A stretch of DNA of 64,000 nt from the NCBI GenBank assembly GCA_011523655.1, contig WTGH01000018.1, positions 186,001-250,000 on the forward strand, read 5' to 3'. Position 1 is the first letter of the stretch, and each line of letters opens with the position of its first letter. This document shows positions 1 to 7,839 of this stretch, one piece after another. Made by a program: the position numbers and the translations under genes. The DNA is from Rhodospirillaceae bacterium (GTDB lineage Bacteria; Pseudomonadota; Alphaproteobacteria; Bin65). The notes beneath the pieces are model-generated. The model was not told the origin of the DNA. It worked only from the letters and a program-made list of their open reading frames with translations, and did no database searches.

Positions 1-218
1 TGGTGACCGTGTCGAGCGGGTTCTTCCAGATGGACCCGTTCGCTTTCACCGCCGTGTCGCTGATCGGCCGCGGGGTCCGCTTCTTCGCCGTGGCCGGGGC
101 CGTATACCTGCTGGGTCCGATGGCGGAAAAGCTGGTGCGCCGCAACCTCAAGCTCGCCTTCGCGGTCTTCCTGGCGTTCTTCGTCGGCGGTATCGTGCTG
201 ATCGGATGGATCCTGTGA
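1..218 (+). CDS. YqaA/DedA-like membrane protein, C-terminal part (5' end outside window)
   Basis: The frame is open from the window edge, so this is the tail of a longer gene. The visible 71 residues hold a Gly-Arg-Gly-x-Arg-Phe-Phe loop between two hydrophobic helices and end in a last transmembrane segment (ending IVLIGWIL). That arrangement fits the C-terminus of VTT-domain (YqaA/DedA, SNARE-associated) inner-membrane proteins, which are linked to lipid or membrane homeostasis. A GTG at position 3 is simply an internal codon. The family call rests on the loop and helix pattern only; another small membrane protein cannot be excluded. Confidence 0.5.
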   Translation, partial: VTVSSGFFQMDPFAFTAVSLIGRGVRFFAVAGAVYLLGPMAEKLVRRNLKLAFAVFLAFFVGGIVLIGWIL

Positions 219-360
219 GATTTCCGGCCGGGTCGGCGGCAACCGAAGTACCCGCTACCGGCCGACCCGCTCCTCCGGTCCGGTTCCGCCCCCAGGGGCT
301 TCACGGCGGCGGAGCGCGTTCGTATAACCGGGCGGCCTGTCCGGTCCGGAGGTTGCCGAC

Positions 361-996
361 ATGAAATTCTACGATTGCTCCACCGCGCCCTCGCCGCGCC
401 GCGCCCGCATCGCCCTGGCCGAGAAGGGCCTGCTGGACGACATCGAGGTCGTTGAGGTCAACCTGCGCGAAGGCGAACAGCGCAAGCCCGAATTCGCCGC
501 CGTCAATCCGTACCTTACCGTGCCGGTCCTGGAGCTGGACGACGGCCGGCGCATCGCCTCCTCGACCGGCATCTTCCACTATCTCGAGGCCGCCGTGCCC
601 GAACCGCCGCTGATGGGCCGGACGCCGGCCGAAAAGGGCCTGGTCGGCGACCTCGAATGGCGCATCGAGATGGACGGCTTCATGGCGATCGGCGAATGCC
701 TGCGCAACACGGCCAGGGGGATGGCCGGGCGCGCGCTGACCGGCAGGCACGGTTACGAGCAGATCCCGGAACTGGGCGCCCGGGGACGGCAGCGCATCGA
801 GCGCTTCTTCGAGGATTTCGACGATCTGGTGGGCGACAGGCGCTTCCTGGCCGGCGACGACTATACCATCGCAGACATCACCGCCATGGTGACGGTCGAT
901 TTCGCCAAGTGGATCAAGGTGAGCCTGCCGGAGGACGCCGCCAACGCGCAGCGCTGGTACGCCGAGGTGTCGGGCCGGCCCAGCGCCGGACGATAA
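361..996 (+). CDS. Glutathione S-transferase family protein
   Basis: A 211-residue cytosolic protein of normal GST length. Residues 1-80 form the thioredoxin-like N-domain: beta-strand MKFYDCS, a SPRRARIALAEKG helix, the cis-Pro loop LTVPVLELDDG and the glutathione-binding ESS/T-like turn ASSTGIFHYLE. The rest is the all-helical C-domain, with the FLAGDDYTIADI motif typical of GST N-capping boxes. The likely role is glutathione conjugation or a related detoxification; the substrate cannot be told. The ATG at 361 follows a GGAGG-like site (cggaggttgccgac). Its stop codon lies inside the first unit of a 14-bp tandem repeat. It stands alone between the membrane protein and the convergent ubiD. 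Confidence 0.85.
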   Translation: MKFYDCSTAPSPRRARIALAEKGLLDDIEVVEVNLREGEQRKPEFAAVNPYLTVPVLELDDGRRIASSTGIFHYLEAAVPEPPLMGRTPAEKGLVGDLEWRIEMDGFMAIGECLRNTARGMAGRALTGRHGYEQIPELGARGRQRIERFFEDFDDLVGDRRFLAGDDYTIADITAMVTVDFAKWIKVSLPEDAANAQRWYAEVSGRPSAGR

Positions 997-1038
997 GCGC
1001 CGGACGATAAGCGCTGGAAGATAAGCGCCGGGCGGTAG
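983..1038. repeat. 14-bp tandem repeat, four units, spanning the GST stop codon
   Basis: Units 983-996 and 997-1010 are identical (GCGCCGGACGATAA). Units 1011-1024 and 1025-1038 differ at 2 and 3 positions. Each unit ends in TAA or TAG, and because 14 is not a multiple of three the stops fall in successive frames. The first copy encodes the end of the GST gene. Confidence 0.9.
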
Positions 1039-1084
1039 GCGCGGAAAACCGCCGCCGGAAACCGGGACGGAAGGCCCGGCCGCC

Positions 1085-3550
1085 TCAGTCGTCGCCGAAG
1101 AAGCTGCCGGCTTTCGGCGGCGCTTTCTGAGTCGGGGCGGCGCGCGAGGCCGGCGAAACGCGATCCTTCTTCGCGCTGCGGCGCACGGCCGGGCGCGGCG
1201 CCGCCGGCAGGACCGGGCCGTCGAAGAAAGCGCCCGGGCGCACCGCGTCTTCGACATCCTTCTCCCGGCGGGCGGGCTGTGCGGCCTTCCGGGCGGCCTG
1301 TTTCGGGGCAGCCTGTCTGGAACCGGACCGTTTGGAAGCGGCCGGTTTGGCGGCAGACGGTTTGGATTCGCCCCGTTTCGATTTGGCCTGTTCGGATTTG
1401 GCCTGTTCGGGTTTGGCCTGCTCGGATTTGGCGGGGACCGCTGCCGGTTTCTTCGATCCGTTGCCGGCCTTGTCGCGCGCCGCGCCCGCCGCCTTCTTTT
1501 TCTTCTTCTTTGCCGCCTTCGCGGTTCTCCGGGCCGGTTTTTCGGCGGCGGCAGCCGGCTTTTCCCTCTCCGCGCGGCCGGGGCCGAGATCGACGGGCGC
1601 CGGGCGGATGATCCAGGCGTCCGGATCGGCCGGTTCCGCCGGCGGCGCGGCGGCCGGGGCCGGCACGTCGCGCGGCGTGGTCTCATCGGCGCTGCCGAGC
1701 GACGCGAGGTCGATCGGCGCAGGGCGGGAAATCCAGGCGTCCGGGTCGGCCGCGGTTTCTGTCTGCTGCCGCGCTTCCCGGGCGCGGCCCGGCCCGAGGT
1801 CGACCGGCGGCGGCCGGACGATCCAGGCGTCGGGATCGTGAACCGGTGCCGCGGACCCGCCCGCGCCGGCGGCGCCGGAAGCGCCCGCCGCCGCAAGGTC
1901 GATCGGCGCGGGCCGGGCGATCCAGGCGTCCGGATCGGCCGCAGCCGCTGCATGGCGGGCGGCATCGGAGCGGACCGGCGTCAGGTCGACCGGCGCGGGC
2001 CGGGCGATCCAGGATTCCGGGTCGTCGGTCGCCGCTGTTGCTTGGTGGGCGGCGCCGGCCCGGACCGGCGTCAGGTCGATCGGCTGCGGCCGGGCGAGAG
2101 AGGATTCGAAGGCTTCGGTCTCGGCGCGCGACGCGCCGGCCTGCGGCGCTTCCCGTTTGGGCGCGGCGGCCCGGCGAACGATATCCGGTTGCACCATTTC
2201 CACGGCCTCCAGAGACATGGGTTTGTAGGTCGCCCGCTCATAGGCCCAGGTGGGCGGATAGGGCTTGGTGGCGTCGAATCCGACCTTCGGGCCGAGATAG
2301 TCCGGGAAAGACGGGTTCAGCCCGTGGCCGAAGGATTCGTCGATCGTGACGATGCCCTTGGTCGGGTCCAGCCGCGTCGCCATCGCCCATTCGACGTCCT
2401 GGGCGCTGCGCAGGTCGACATCGTCGTCGACGATCGTCACCATCTTGAGCGGCGGGAAGGCGGAGAAGGCGGCGAGGATCGCCTGTTTCGACCAGCCCTG
2501 GCGCTTCTGGGCGAGCTGGACGACGCAGTGATAGAAGCCGCCGCCGCCGTGGCTCATATAGACGTCGGTGACGCCGGGCACCTGCTTTTGCAGCAGTTGC
2601 AGGATGTTGGCCTCGCCGAGCAGGCCGACGGAGTTCCACACCTCGACGCCCGACAGGATGGTCTGGAACACCGGGCTGGACCGACGGTGGATCTTGCGGA
2701 CATGGACGACGGGCCGCGGCGCCACGGTGGCGTAGTAGCCGGTGACCTCGGCAAACGGCCCCTCGTCGGCGACCTCGCCGGGCGCCATCTCGCACTCCAG
2801 CGCCCACATGGCATGGGCGACCATGTCGTCGTGGCCGTTCGAGGCCTTGACCAGTTCAAGCGGCGCGCCGTGGAAGGCGCTGGCGATGCCGAGCTCGTCG
2901 GAATCCGCCGGGGCGGCCTCGGCCGGCGCGGCGGCGGCGAAGTGCAGGCCGGGTCCGACGCCGCAGTTGAGCGTGAAGGTCAGCGTCTCGCCGCGCGCCT
3001 CCGCCTTCTCCAGGTAGAGCTCCAGATGCCGGCCGGCGTCGATATTGACGTGCATCCGGTCCTTGGCGACGACCTGGAAGCGCTGGATCGAGGCGTTGCG
3101 CACGCCGGTTTCGGGATCCTTCGCGATCACCACGGCGGCGTCGAAATAGGGGCCGCCGTCCTTCTCGGCATGGATCGGGATCGGCATCTTCGCGAGATCG
3201 ACATCCGGCTCCGTCACGTCGAGCACCGGGCCGGACGGCACGACCACCGGATCGACCGGCGCCTGCTGCCACTGCCGGATGCAGTCGGAGACATATTGCG
3301 GCAGCGTCCGTTCCTCGCGCCGCAGCAGGTCGGCCAGCAGTTCGCGCGACCAGTAGAGGCCGGTCAGCACCGGCCATTCGTGGCCGGCGACATTCTCGAA
3401 CAGAAGGGCGCGAGGCTGGCTCTCGAGCTCGGCGGCGAGGCCGGCCAGATCGTGCTTGAGATCGACGCTGCTGCCGATGCGGGCGAGCCGCCCGCTGCGC
3501 TCCAGATCCTCGACGATCAGCGCGAGATCGTGAATGTGGGTTGCCGCCAT
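1085..3550 (-). CDS. ubiD: UbiD-family prenyl-FMN-dependent decarboxylase with a long repeat-containing C-terminal tail
   Basis: An 821-residue protein where about 450-500 is usual. Residues 1 to about 455 are a complete UbiD domain. The expected catalytic triad is present: Arg157 (in NASIQRFQVV) and Glu263/Glu268 in DEGPFAEVTGYY, the E-x4-E spacing of Fdc1/UbiD enzymes. Known family chemistry is reversible (de)carboxylation of aromatic or unsaturated acids using prenylated FMN made by UbiX, whose gene lies directly upstream on the same strand. From about residue 480 the protein becomes a Pro/Ala-rich disordered tail with about six copies of DPDAWIxRPxPxDL. A Lys/Ala-rich basic stretch with EQAK repeats follows, and the protein ends GSFFGDD. 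The longest frame starts at 3667, but the first homologous Met (MAATHIHDL) is at 3550 behind GGCGGGG, so that start was chosen. Whether it acts in ubiquinone synthesis or catabolism is not clear. Confidence 0.9.
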   Translation of the reverse strand: MAATHIHDLALIVEDLERSGRLARIGSSVDLKHDLAGLAAELESQPRALLFENVAGHEWPVLTGLYWSRELLADLLRREERTLPQYVSDCIRQWQQAPVDPVVVPSGPVLDVTEPDVDLAKMPIPIHAEKDGGPYFDAAVVIAKDPETGVRNASIQRFQVVAKDRMHVNIDAGRHLELYLEKAEARGETLTFTLNCGVGPGLHFAAAAPAEAAPADSDELGIASAFHGAPLELVKASNGHDDMVAHAMWALECEMAPGEVADEGPFAEVTGYYATVAPRPVVHVRKIHRRSSPVFQTILSGVEVWNSVGLLGEANILQLLQKQVPGVTDVYMSHGGGGFYHCVVQLAQKRQGWSKQAILAAFSAFPPLKMVTIVDDDVDLRSAQDVEWAMATRLDPTKGIVTIDESFGHGLNPSFPDYLGPKVGFDATKPYPPTWAYERATYKPMSLEAVEMVQPDIVRRAAAPKREAPQAGASRAETEAFESSLARPQPIDLTPVRAGAAHQATAATDDPESWIARPAPVDLTPVRSDAARHAAAAADPDAWIARPAPIDLAAAGASGAAGAGGSAAPVHDPDAWIVRPPPVDLGPGRAREARQQTETAADPDAWISRPAPIDLASLGSADETTPRDVPAPAAAPPAEPADPDAWIIRPAPVDLGPGRAEREKPAAAAEKPARRTAKAAKKKKKKAAGAARDKAGNGSKKPAAVPAKSEQAKPEQAKSEQAKSKRGESKPSAAKPAASKRSGSRQAAPKQAARKAAQPARREKDVEDAVRPGAFFDGPVLPAAPRPAVRRSAKKDRVSPASRAAPTQKAPPKAGSFFGDD
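1588..2111 (-). repeat. Coding repeat array in the UbiD tail: six WIxRPxPxDL units
   Basis: On the plus strand the units begin near 1592, 1705, 1797, 1896, 1980 and 2070, with spacing 84-113 bp. Each encodes a variant of DP(D/E)(A/S)WIxRP(A/P)P(V/I)DL; the last (nearest the enzyme domain) is degenerate (ARPQPIDL). The Trp, Arg-Pro and Asp-Leu positions are conserved while the linkers vary in length and sequence, which suggests selection on the peptide motif rather than recent DNA slippage. Confidence 0.9.
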
Positions 3551-3706
3551 CGCCCCGCCATTTCGCACGCCACCGGCTTTATTTCCGACCGGTTTCCGGG
3601 TGGCTCTGTCTGGCGCCTTGCGGCGCATCCCTCGATCAGCGGTCCCTCTTCCGACGAATTGCCGCACCGGTCAAGGCGGGAAACGGCGCAGCCGCCGGAC
3701 CCCCCG

Positions 3707-4363
3707 TCAGGCGTCGCCGGATTTCCGGGCCGGTTTGCCGACGCCGCCGGCCGCCGCCGGTTCGCCCCAGCGCTTGACCAAGCCGAGATCGAATCCGAAC
3801 AGGTCGAGCGCCCGGCCGACCGTCTGGTTGACGATATCGTCGACGGTCTCCGGCCGCTGGTAGAAGGCCGGCACCGGCGGCGCGACGATCGCGCCCATCT
3901 CCGAGAGGCGCGTCATGGTGCGCAGATGGCCGGTGTGAAGCGGCGTCTCGCGCACCAGGAGGACGAGGCGGCGGCGTTCCTTGAGCACGACATCGGCGGC
4001 CCGGGTCATCAGGCTGGCCGTCGTCCCGGCCGCGATCTCCGACATGGTGCGCACCGAGCAGGGCGCGATGATCATGCCCTCGGTGCGGAACGAGCCCGAC
4101 GAGATCGCCGCGCCGATATCGTGGACCGGGTGGACGACGTCGGCGAGCGCGCGGATATCCGCCACCTTGGCCGTCATCTCGTAGGCCAGCGTGACCTCGG
4201 CGGACTTCGTCATCACGAGATGGGTTTCCACCCCGGTGCCGCGCAGCGCCTCCAGTACCCGCACGCCGTAGACGATGCCCGACGCGCCGCTGAGGCCGAC
4301 GATCAGCCGCTTGCCGGCGTTCTGCCCCGGGCCTTTTCCCGTGCCGCTCATGGCCGCGACCAT
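3707..4363 (-). CDS. ubiX: Flavin prenyltransferase UbiX
   Basis: A 218-residue UbiX (Pad1-like) protein. It opens with the FMN-binding strand-loop RLIVGLSGASG, and carries SGSFRTEGMIIAPCSVRT, the ETPLHTGHLRTM motif and the PPVPAFYQRP loop of the family. UbiX joins a dimethylallyl group to reduced FMN to make prenyl-FMN, the cofactor of UbiD. The ubiD gene lies 156 bp downstream on the same strand, so the two are probably one unit. Several in-frame starts exist (4420, 4363, 4351). I prefer 4363, which has GGGGCG about 6 bp upstream; 4351 is nearly as likely. The gene is divergent from the thiolase, leaving about 134 bp for both promoters. Confidence 0.92.
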   Translation of the reverse strand: MVAAMSGTGKGPGQNAGKRLIVGLSGASGIVYGVRVLEALRGTGVETHLVMTKSAEVTLAYEMTAKVADIRALADVVHPVHDIGAAISSGSFRTEGMIIAPCSVRTMSEIAAGTTASLMTRAADVVLKERRRLVLLVRETPLHTGHLRTMTRLSEMGAIVAPPVPAFYQRPETVDDIVNQTVGRALDLFGFDLGLVKRWGEPAAAGGVGKPARKSGDA

Positions 4364-4497
4364 AGCGACGCCCCGCACCGGCGGCAACGCGCGTTGAGGC
4401 TGCGCCTGCCGCCGCCCCATGCCGCGCTTCCCCTCCGAAGTCCCGGCCGCTATATCTTTCGGCAGCTTTCGCCGAATCTCTTTCCGGACCCCGCCCC

Positions 4498-5709
4498 ATG
4501 ACCGACGCCTATATCTTCGACGCCGTCCGAACGCCGCGGGGCCGCGGCAAGGCCGACGGCGCCCTGCACGAGATCACGCCGGTCGATCTGGCCGCGCAGA
4601 CCCTCGGCGCCCTGCGCGACCGCAGCGGTCTCGACACGTCGAAAATCGACGACATCGTCCTCGGCTGCGTCATGCCGGTCGGCGAACAGGGCGCCGACAT
4701 CGCCCGGCTCGCCGCGCTCAAGGCGGGCTACGACGAAAAGGCGACCGGCATCCAGATCAACCGCTTCTGCTCCTCCGGGCTCGACGCCTGCAACCTGGCG
4801 GCGGCGCAGGTCATGTCCGGCCAGGCCGATCTCACGGTCGGCGGCGGCGTCGAGAGCATGAGCCGGGTGCCCATGGGCTCGGACGGCGGCGCCTACGCCA
4901 TGGATCCGGCGGTCGCCATGCCGATCTATTTCGTGCCCCAGGGCATCGGCGCCGACCTGATCGCCACCCGCGAGGGCTTCTCGCGCGACGACGTCGATTC
5001 CTACGCGGTCGAATCCCAGAGGCGCGCCGCGGCGGCGTGGGAGAACGGCCGATTCGAGAAGACGGTTGTGCCGGTGAAGGACGTCAACGACCGGGTCGTG
5101 CTGGCGAAGGACGAGCATATGCGCCCGGAGACCGACATGCAGTCGCTCGGCGCGCTCAACGCCTCCTTCGAGGGTATCGGCGCCCAGTTCGGCTTCGATG
5201 CCGTCGCTATCCAGCGCTATCCCGACGTCGAGCGGATCGTCCACGTCCACACGCCGGGCAACTCGTCGGGCATCGTCGACGGCGCCGCCGCCATGCTGAT
5301 CGGCACGAAGGAGACGGGCGAGGAACTCGGCCTCAAGCCGCGCGCGCGCATCCGCGCCTTCGCCTCCAACGGCTCGGAGCCGACCATCATGCTGACCGGC
5401 CCGGTCGACGTGACACGCAAGGCGCTGAAACGGGCCGGCATGGAGACCGGCGACATCGACCTGTACGAGCTCAACGAGGCCTTCGCCTCGGTCGTGCTCT
5501 ACTACATGAAGCAGCTCGGTATCGACCACGACCGGATCAACGTCAACGGCGGCGCGATCGCCATGGGCCATCCGCTCGGCGCGACCGGCGCGATGATCCT
5601 CGGCACCCTGCTCGACGAGATGGAGCGCCGCGGCGCCGAGACCGGCCTCGCCACGCTGTGCGTCGGCGCCGGCATGGGCGCGGCGACGATTGTCGAGCGG
5701 GTGCACTGA
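4498..5709 (+). CDS. Acetyl-CoA C-acyltransferase (thiolase)
   Basis: A 403-residue thiolase of normal length with the full catalytic set: nucleophilic Cys91 in [11 protein letters not shown], His358 in [16 protein letters not shown], and Cys388 in [11 protein letters not shown]. It cleaves 3-ketoacyl-CoA with CoA (beta-oxidation) or condenses acetyl-CoA units. The sequence resembles degradative FadA/PaaJ-like enzymes, but chain-length preference cannot be read from it. The ATG at 4498 follows the divergent ubiX promoter region. A long inverted-repeat element lies downstream, then an SCP2 protein that could bind acyl or sterol substrates. Confidence 0.92.
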   Translation: MTDAYIFDAVRTPRGRGKADGALHEITPVDLAAQTLGALRDRSGLDTSKIDDIVLGCVMPVGEQGADIARLAALKAGYDEKATGIQINRFCSSGLDACNLAAAQVMSGQADLTVGGGVESMSRVPMGSDGGAYAMDPAVAMPIYFVPQGIGADLIATREGFSRDDVDSYAVESQRRAAAAWENGRFEKTVVPVKDVNDRVVLAKDEHMRPETDMQSLGALNASFEGIGAQFGFDAVAIQRYPDVERIVHVHTPGNSSGIVDGAAAMLIGTKETGEELGLKPRARIRAFASNGSEPTIMLTGPVDVTRKALKRAGMETGDIDLYELNEAFASVVLYYMKQLGIDHDRINVNGGAIAMGHPLGATGAMILGTLLDEMERRGAETGLATLCVGAGMGAATIVERVH

Positions 5710-5721
5710 TTCCTGCTTCCG

Positions 5722-5841
5722 CCCTTCGATACGCCCCGGATTCAATCCGGGGCTACTCAGGGTGAGGGTATATGTTTCTTGTTTTTCAAATCCCCCTCAT
5801 CCCGAGTAGCCGCGGACCTCGTCCGCGGCGTATCGAGGGAC
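5722..5841. repeat. Type-1 intergenic inverted-repeat element (copy A)
   Basis: The left arm begins CCCTTCGATACGCCCCGGAT and ends in CTACTCAGGGTGAGGG. The right arm begins CCCTCATCCCGAGTAG and ends GGCGTATCGAGGGAC. The outer and inner parts of the two arms pair, and each arm holds its own small hairpin (CCCCGGATTCAATCCGGGG; CGCGGACCTCGTCCGCG). Related copies lie near 17944, 39791, 45951 and, partially, 59206. It sits between the thiolase and the SCP2 gene. Confidence 0.85.
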
Positions 5842-5863
5842 ATGCCCAGCGAGGAACCCGTCC

Positions 5864-6163
5864 ATGAGTCTTGCCGACGTCACGTCAGCGATGCGGGAGC
5901 GCATCGGCGACGCCTCCGGCCTCGACGCCACGGTGAAATTCGATTTCGGCGGCGACGGCTGCCTCTATCTCGACGGGACGGCCGAGCCCTACGCCGTCTC
6001 CAACGAGGACGCGGACGCCGACTGCATCGTCGCGATGTCGCTGGACGACTTCAAGGAGATGGCAACCGGCGAACTCGACCCGACGACCGCCTTCATGATG
6101 GGCAAGCTCAAGGTCACCGGCGACATGGGCGTCGCCATGAAACTGGCGGCGGTGCTGGGGTAA
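5864..6163 (+). CDS. SCP2 sterol-binding domain protein
   Basis: A 99-residue single-domain protein. It follows the SCP2 pattern: a short helix (MSLADVTSAMRERI), then VKFDFGGDGCLYLDG, DADCIVAMSLDDFKEMATGELDPTTAFMMGKLKVTGDMGVAMKLAAVL. The last part (GxLDPTxAFMxGKLKxxGDMGxAMKL) is the most conserved segment of bacterial SCP2 proteins. These small cytosolic proteins bind lipids or acyl chains non-specifically. The ATG at 5864 follows GAGGAACCC. Its position 3' of a thiolase suggests fatty-acid or acyl-CoA metabolism, but the repeat element between them may separate the transcripts. Confidence 0.85.
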   Translation: MSLADVTSAMRERIGDASGLDATVKFDFGGDGCLYLDGTAEPYAVSNEDADADCIVAMSLDDFKEMATGELDPTTAFMMGKLKVTGDMGVAMKLAAVLG

Positions 6164-6266
6164 GTGCGGAGCGTCGCGGCCGCGAATTGCGGCCGGCAGA
6201 CTTGCCGCGATCCAGTGTCCGACCGTCTTGACGGATTCGGACTGAAGTAATATTTTAATTGAAATA

Positions 6267-6285
6267 ACCAGTTAATATAACCGGT
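6267..6285. promoter_or_regulatory. Imperfect palindrome in AT-rich leader of the Phd/VapC module (candidate operator)
   Basis: ACCAGTTAATATAACCGGT is an inverted repeat (ACCxGTTA/TAACxGGT) 12 bp before the antitoxin start. It lies in an AT-rich island (about 6240-6296) that stands out from the GC-rich surroundings. Phd-type antitoxins commonly bind such palindromes to autoregulate their operon. Confidence 0.5.
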
Positions 6286-6296
6286 GAAAATTTGAC

Positions 6297-6548
6297 ATGC
6301 AGACCATCAGCGCCACTGAAGCGAAAGCGCGTCTGGCGGAATTGCTCCGCACAGTCGAGCGCGGCGAATCCGTGGCGATAACCCGTCACGGCGAAGCCAT
6401 TGCCCATGTCGTCCCCGTACAGGCGGCCGACCGCGCCGAACGGGAGCAGGCGATGGCTGACTTTCTGCGGATTCGGGAAAAATGGAAGCCTGCCGGCATG
6501 TCGGTCGAGGAAATACTCCGGGCGCGCCATGAGGGCCATCGCCTTTGA
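6297..6548 (+). CDS. Type II antitoxin, Phd/YefM family
   Basis: An 83-residue protein opening MQTISATEAKARLAELLRTV, with GESVAITRHGEAIAHVVPV, the signature of the Phd/YefM N-terminal DNA-binding domain. The C-terminal third (ADFLRIREKWKPAGMSVEEI) would wrap the toxin. It neutralises the PIN toxin encoded by the overlapping next gene and probably represses its own promoter through the palindrome just upstream. A GGTGA element precedes the ATG. Confidence 0.85.
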   Translation: MQTISATEAKARLAELLRTVERGESVAITRHGEAIAHVVPVQAADRAEREQAMADFLRIREKWKPAGMSVEEILRARHEGHRL

Positions 6549-6964
6549 ATCTCTTTGTCCTCGATGCTTCGATTGCGCTTGCATGGCTGCTGAACGAGGA
6601 AGCCGGATCGCAGGCGGACCGGGCTTGGCTGCGCCTGAAAAACGGCGACGCGCTGGTTCCCCGGCTTTGGCATTTTGAGGTCCGCAACGGTTTGCTCGTT
6701 GCAATGCGCCGGGGGCGGATTGCGCGCGATGCATCGGCGCAGCTGCTTCGCGCCCTTGAACGCTTCCCGATCCGGACCGACGTCGAACCCGATCTGGAAA
6801 CGGCCTTCGATCTGGCCGACAGGCACAGACTTACCATCGACGATGCTGCGTATCTGGAAGCGGCCTTGCGGAATTCTGCGCCGCTGGCCACGCTGGACAA
6901 GGCTCTTGCACAAGCCGCGGCCGAGTGCGGCCTGTCCCTGGTCGGCGGCCGCATCGGGACGTAG
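6545..6964 (+). CDS. PIN-domain toxin (VapC family)
   Basis: A 139-residue PIN-domain ribonuclease. The acidic metal-binding residues are in place: Asp7 (FVLDAS), Glu45 (HFEVRN), Asp99/Asp100 (LTIDDAAYLEAA) and Asp118 (LATLDKAL). It starts at a TTG overlapping the antitoxin stop by 4 bp, which implies translational coupling. Family toxins cut tRNA or rRNA when unopposed. It faces a second TA module across 18 bp. Confidence 0.87.
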   Translation: MNLFVLDASIALAWLLNEEAGSQADRAWLRLKNGDALVPRLWHFEVRNGLLVAMRRGRIARDASAQLLRALERFPIRTDVEPDLETAFDLADRHRLTIDDAAYLEAALRNSAPLATLDKALAQAAAECGLSLVGGRIGT

Positions 6965-6982
6965 AAGACGTGTGGCGGCTCG

Positions 6983-7483
6983 TTAGCGACTATCGCCGCC
7001 CGACTCGCCGAGACCGATCCGGGCGTTGACCCGCTGGGCGCCCGGCGCCGCCGCGAACCAAGCGCTTGCATCGCGGAATCCCTCGCGCAGCTTGCCTTTG
7101 ACCGAGTCCAGGTAAGGCGGCATTTCGGACGCCCGGTAAAGCCCGCCCAAGGACGGCGGAGGCATTTGCCGCTTTTGCAGCGCCTGCCGGGTCACCTTCA
7201 GCCGTGCAGCGATTTCGGCAAGGCTGACCAGGTCAGGCTTTACCTCCCGAAGCACCGCCCCTTTCGGAAGGGCGGACAGGACCTGTTTCACCGTATCCGA
7301 GATGACCGCCTCGGCTTCCCGGCCGGTGCGCGTGAACCCCAGCCCGATCAGGCCCGGTGCGCCCAGGCCGACCGCCGCGTCGTCGCAACCAGCATTGTAG
7401 AGAGCATCGAGGATTGCATCCTCGTCCGCGGTCTCTTCCGGCAGCGCGAATACCAAATCGAACTCGAACGTCGCTTCAGTCAT
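6983..7483 (-). CDS. Helix-turn-helix protein, putative antitoxin partner of the HicA-like gene
   Basis: A 166-residue protein. The N-terminal half (FEFDLVFALPEETADEDAIL) looks like a small alpha/beta domain. Residues about 87-107 (SLAEIAARLKVTRQALQKRQ) form a clear HTH. The C-terminal part has PPPSLGGLYRASEMPPYLDS. The longest frame starts at 7642, but the ATG at 7483 gives the natural start and does not overlap the preceding toxin-like gene, whose stop is 14 bp away. The likely role is a DNA-binding antitoxin or autoregulator. I do not recognise a named family; the TA role is inferred from gene order and size. Confidence 0.7.
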   Translation of the reverse strand: MTEATFEFDLVFALPEETADEDAILDALYNAGCDDAAVGLGAPGLIGLGFTRTGREAEAVISDTVKQVLSALPKGAVLREVKPDLVSLAEIAARLKVTRQALQKRQMPPPSLGGLYRASEMPPYLDSVKGKLREGFRDASAWFAAAPGAQRVNARIGLGESGGDSR

Positions 7484-7497
7484 GATCGCTGTCACCT

Positions 7498-7746
7498 TTA
7501 CATGACGCAGCCATGGGCTTTTCTCAGCAGTTCGTTCGCATGCGCTTGCGGATTGCTCGGCGTGCTCCATACGGACATCCGGCAGAACGTCCCGGAACGG
7601 CAGGCATTCCCTGCATTCGCCGGGCAAAGGACATAGCCCCACGAATGGGCGCTGCGCCCCTTGGCTTCCTCAACCGTCCAGCCTGCCGACTCGAGATCCT
7701 TCAACGCAGATTCGATCTCTTTGTACGGATGCCTCTTCCTTGGCAC
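7498..7746 (-). CDS. Small HicA-like protein, putative toxin
   Basis: An 82-residue protein: a basic start (PRKRHPYKEIESALKDLESAGW), then TVEEAKGRSAHSWGYVLCP and four cysteines (41, 49, 55, 80) around CRSGTFCRMSVWSTPSNPQAHA. The helix-strand-Gly-x-x-His-strand order resembles HicA double-stranded-RNA-binding-fold toxins, but the Cys-rich second half is not in classical HicA. An upstream in-frame TTG (7761) is possible. I chose GTG at 7746 because GGCGGAG lies 6-8 bp before it. The paired HTH gene follows, the reverse of a HicB-type domain architecture. Confidence 0.65.
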   Translation of the reverse strand: MPRKRHPYKEIESALKDLESAGWTVEEAKGRSAHSWGYVLCPANAGNACRSGTFCRMSVWSTPSNPQAHANELLRKAHGCVM

Positions 7747-7766
7747 AGATAGCTCCGCCAACCATA

Positions 7767-7782
7767 GTTGTCAATTGACAAC
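7767..7782. promoter_or_regulatory. Perfect 16-bp palindrome upstream of the HicA-like/HTH pair (candidate operator)
   Basis: GTTGTCAATTGACAAC is an exact palindrome, 20 bp before the GTG start at 7746 on the minus strand. Its AT-rich core contrasts with the region. The HTH product of the downstream gene is the obvious candidate ligand. Confidence 0.65.
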
Positions 7783-7839
7783 CAAGGTATTTTCCGCCTT
7801 CCCTGCGTGAAACGATTTCAAAGCGGGTCGCGAACGCCA

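Noticed and set aside
3551..3667. Longer N-terminus for UbiD from the ATG at 3667
   Set aside because: The extra 39 residues are Arg/Gly-rich and unlike UbiD; the start at 3550 matches the family and has a plausible ribosome site.
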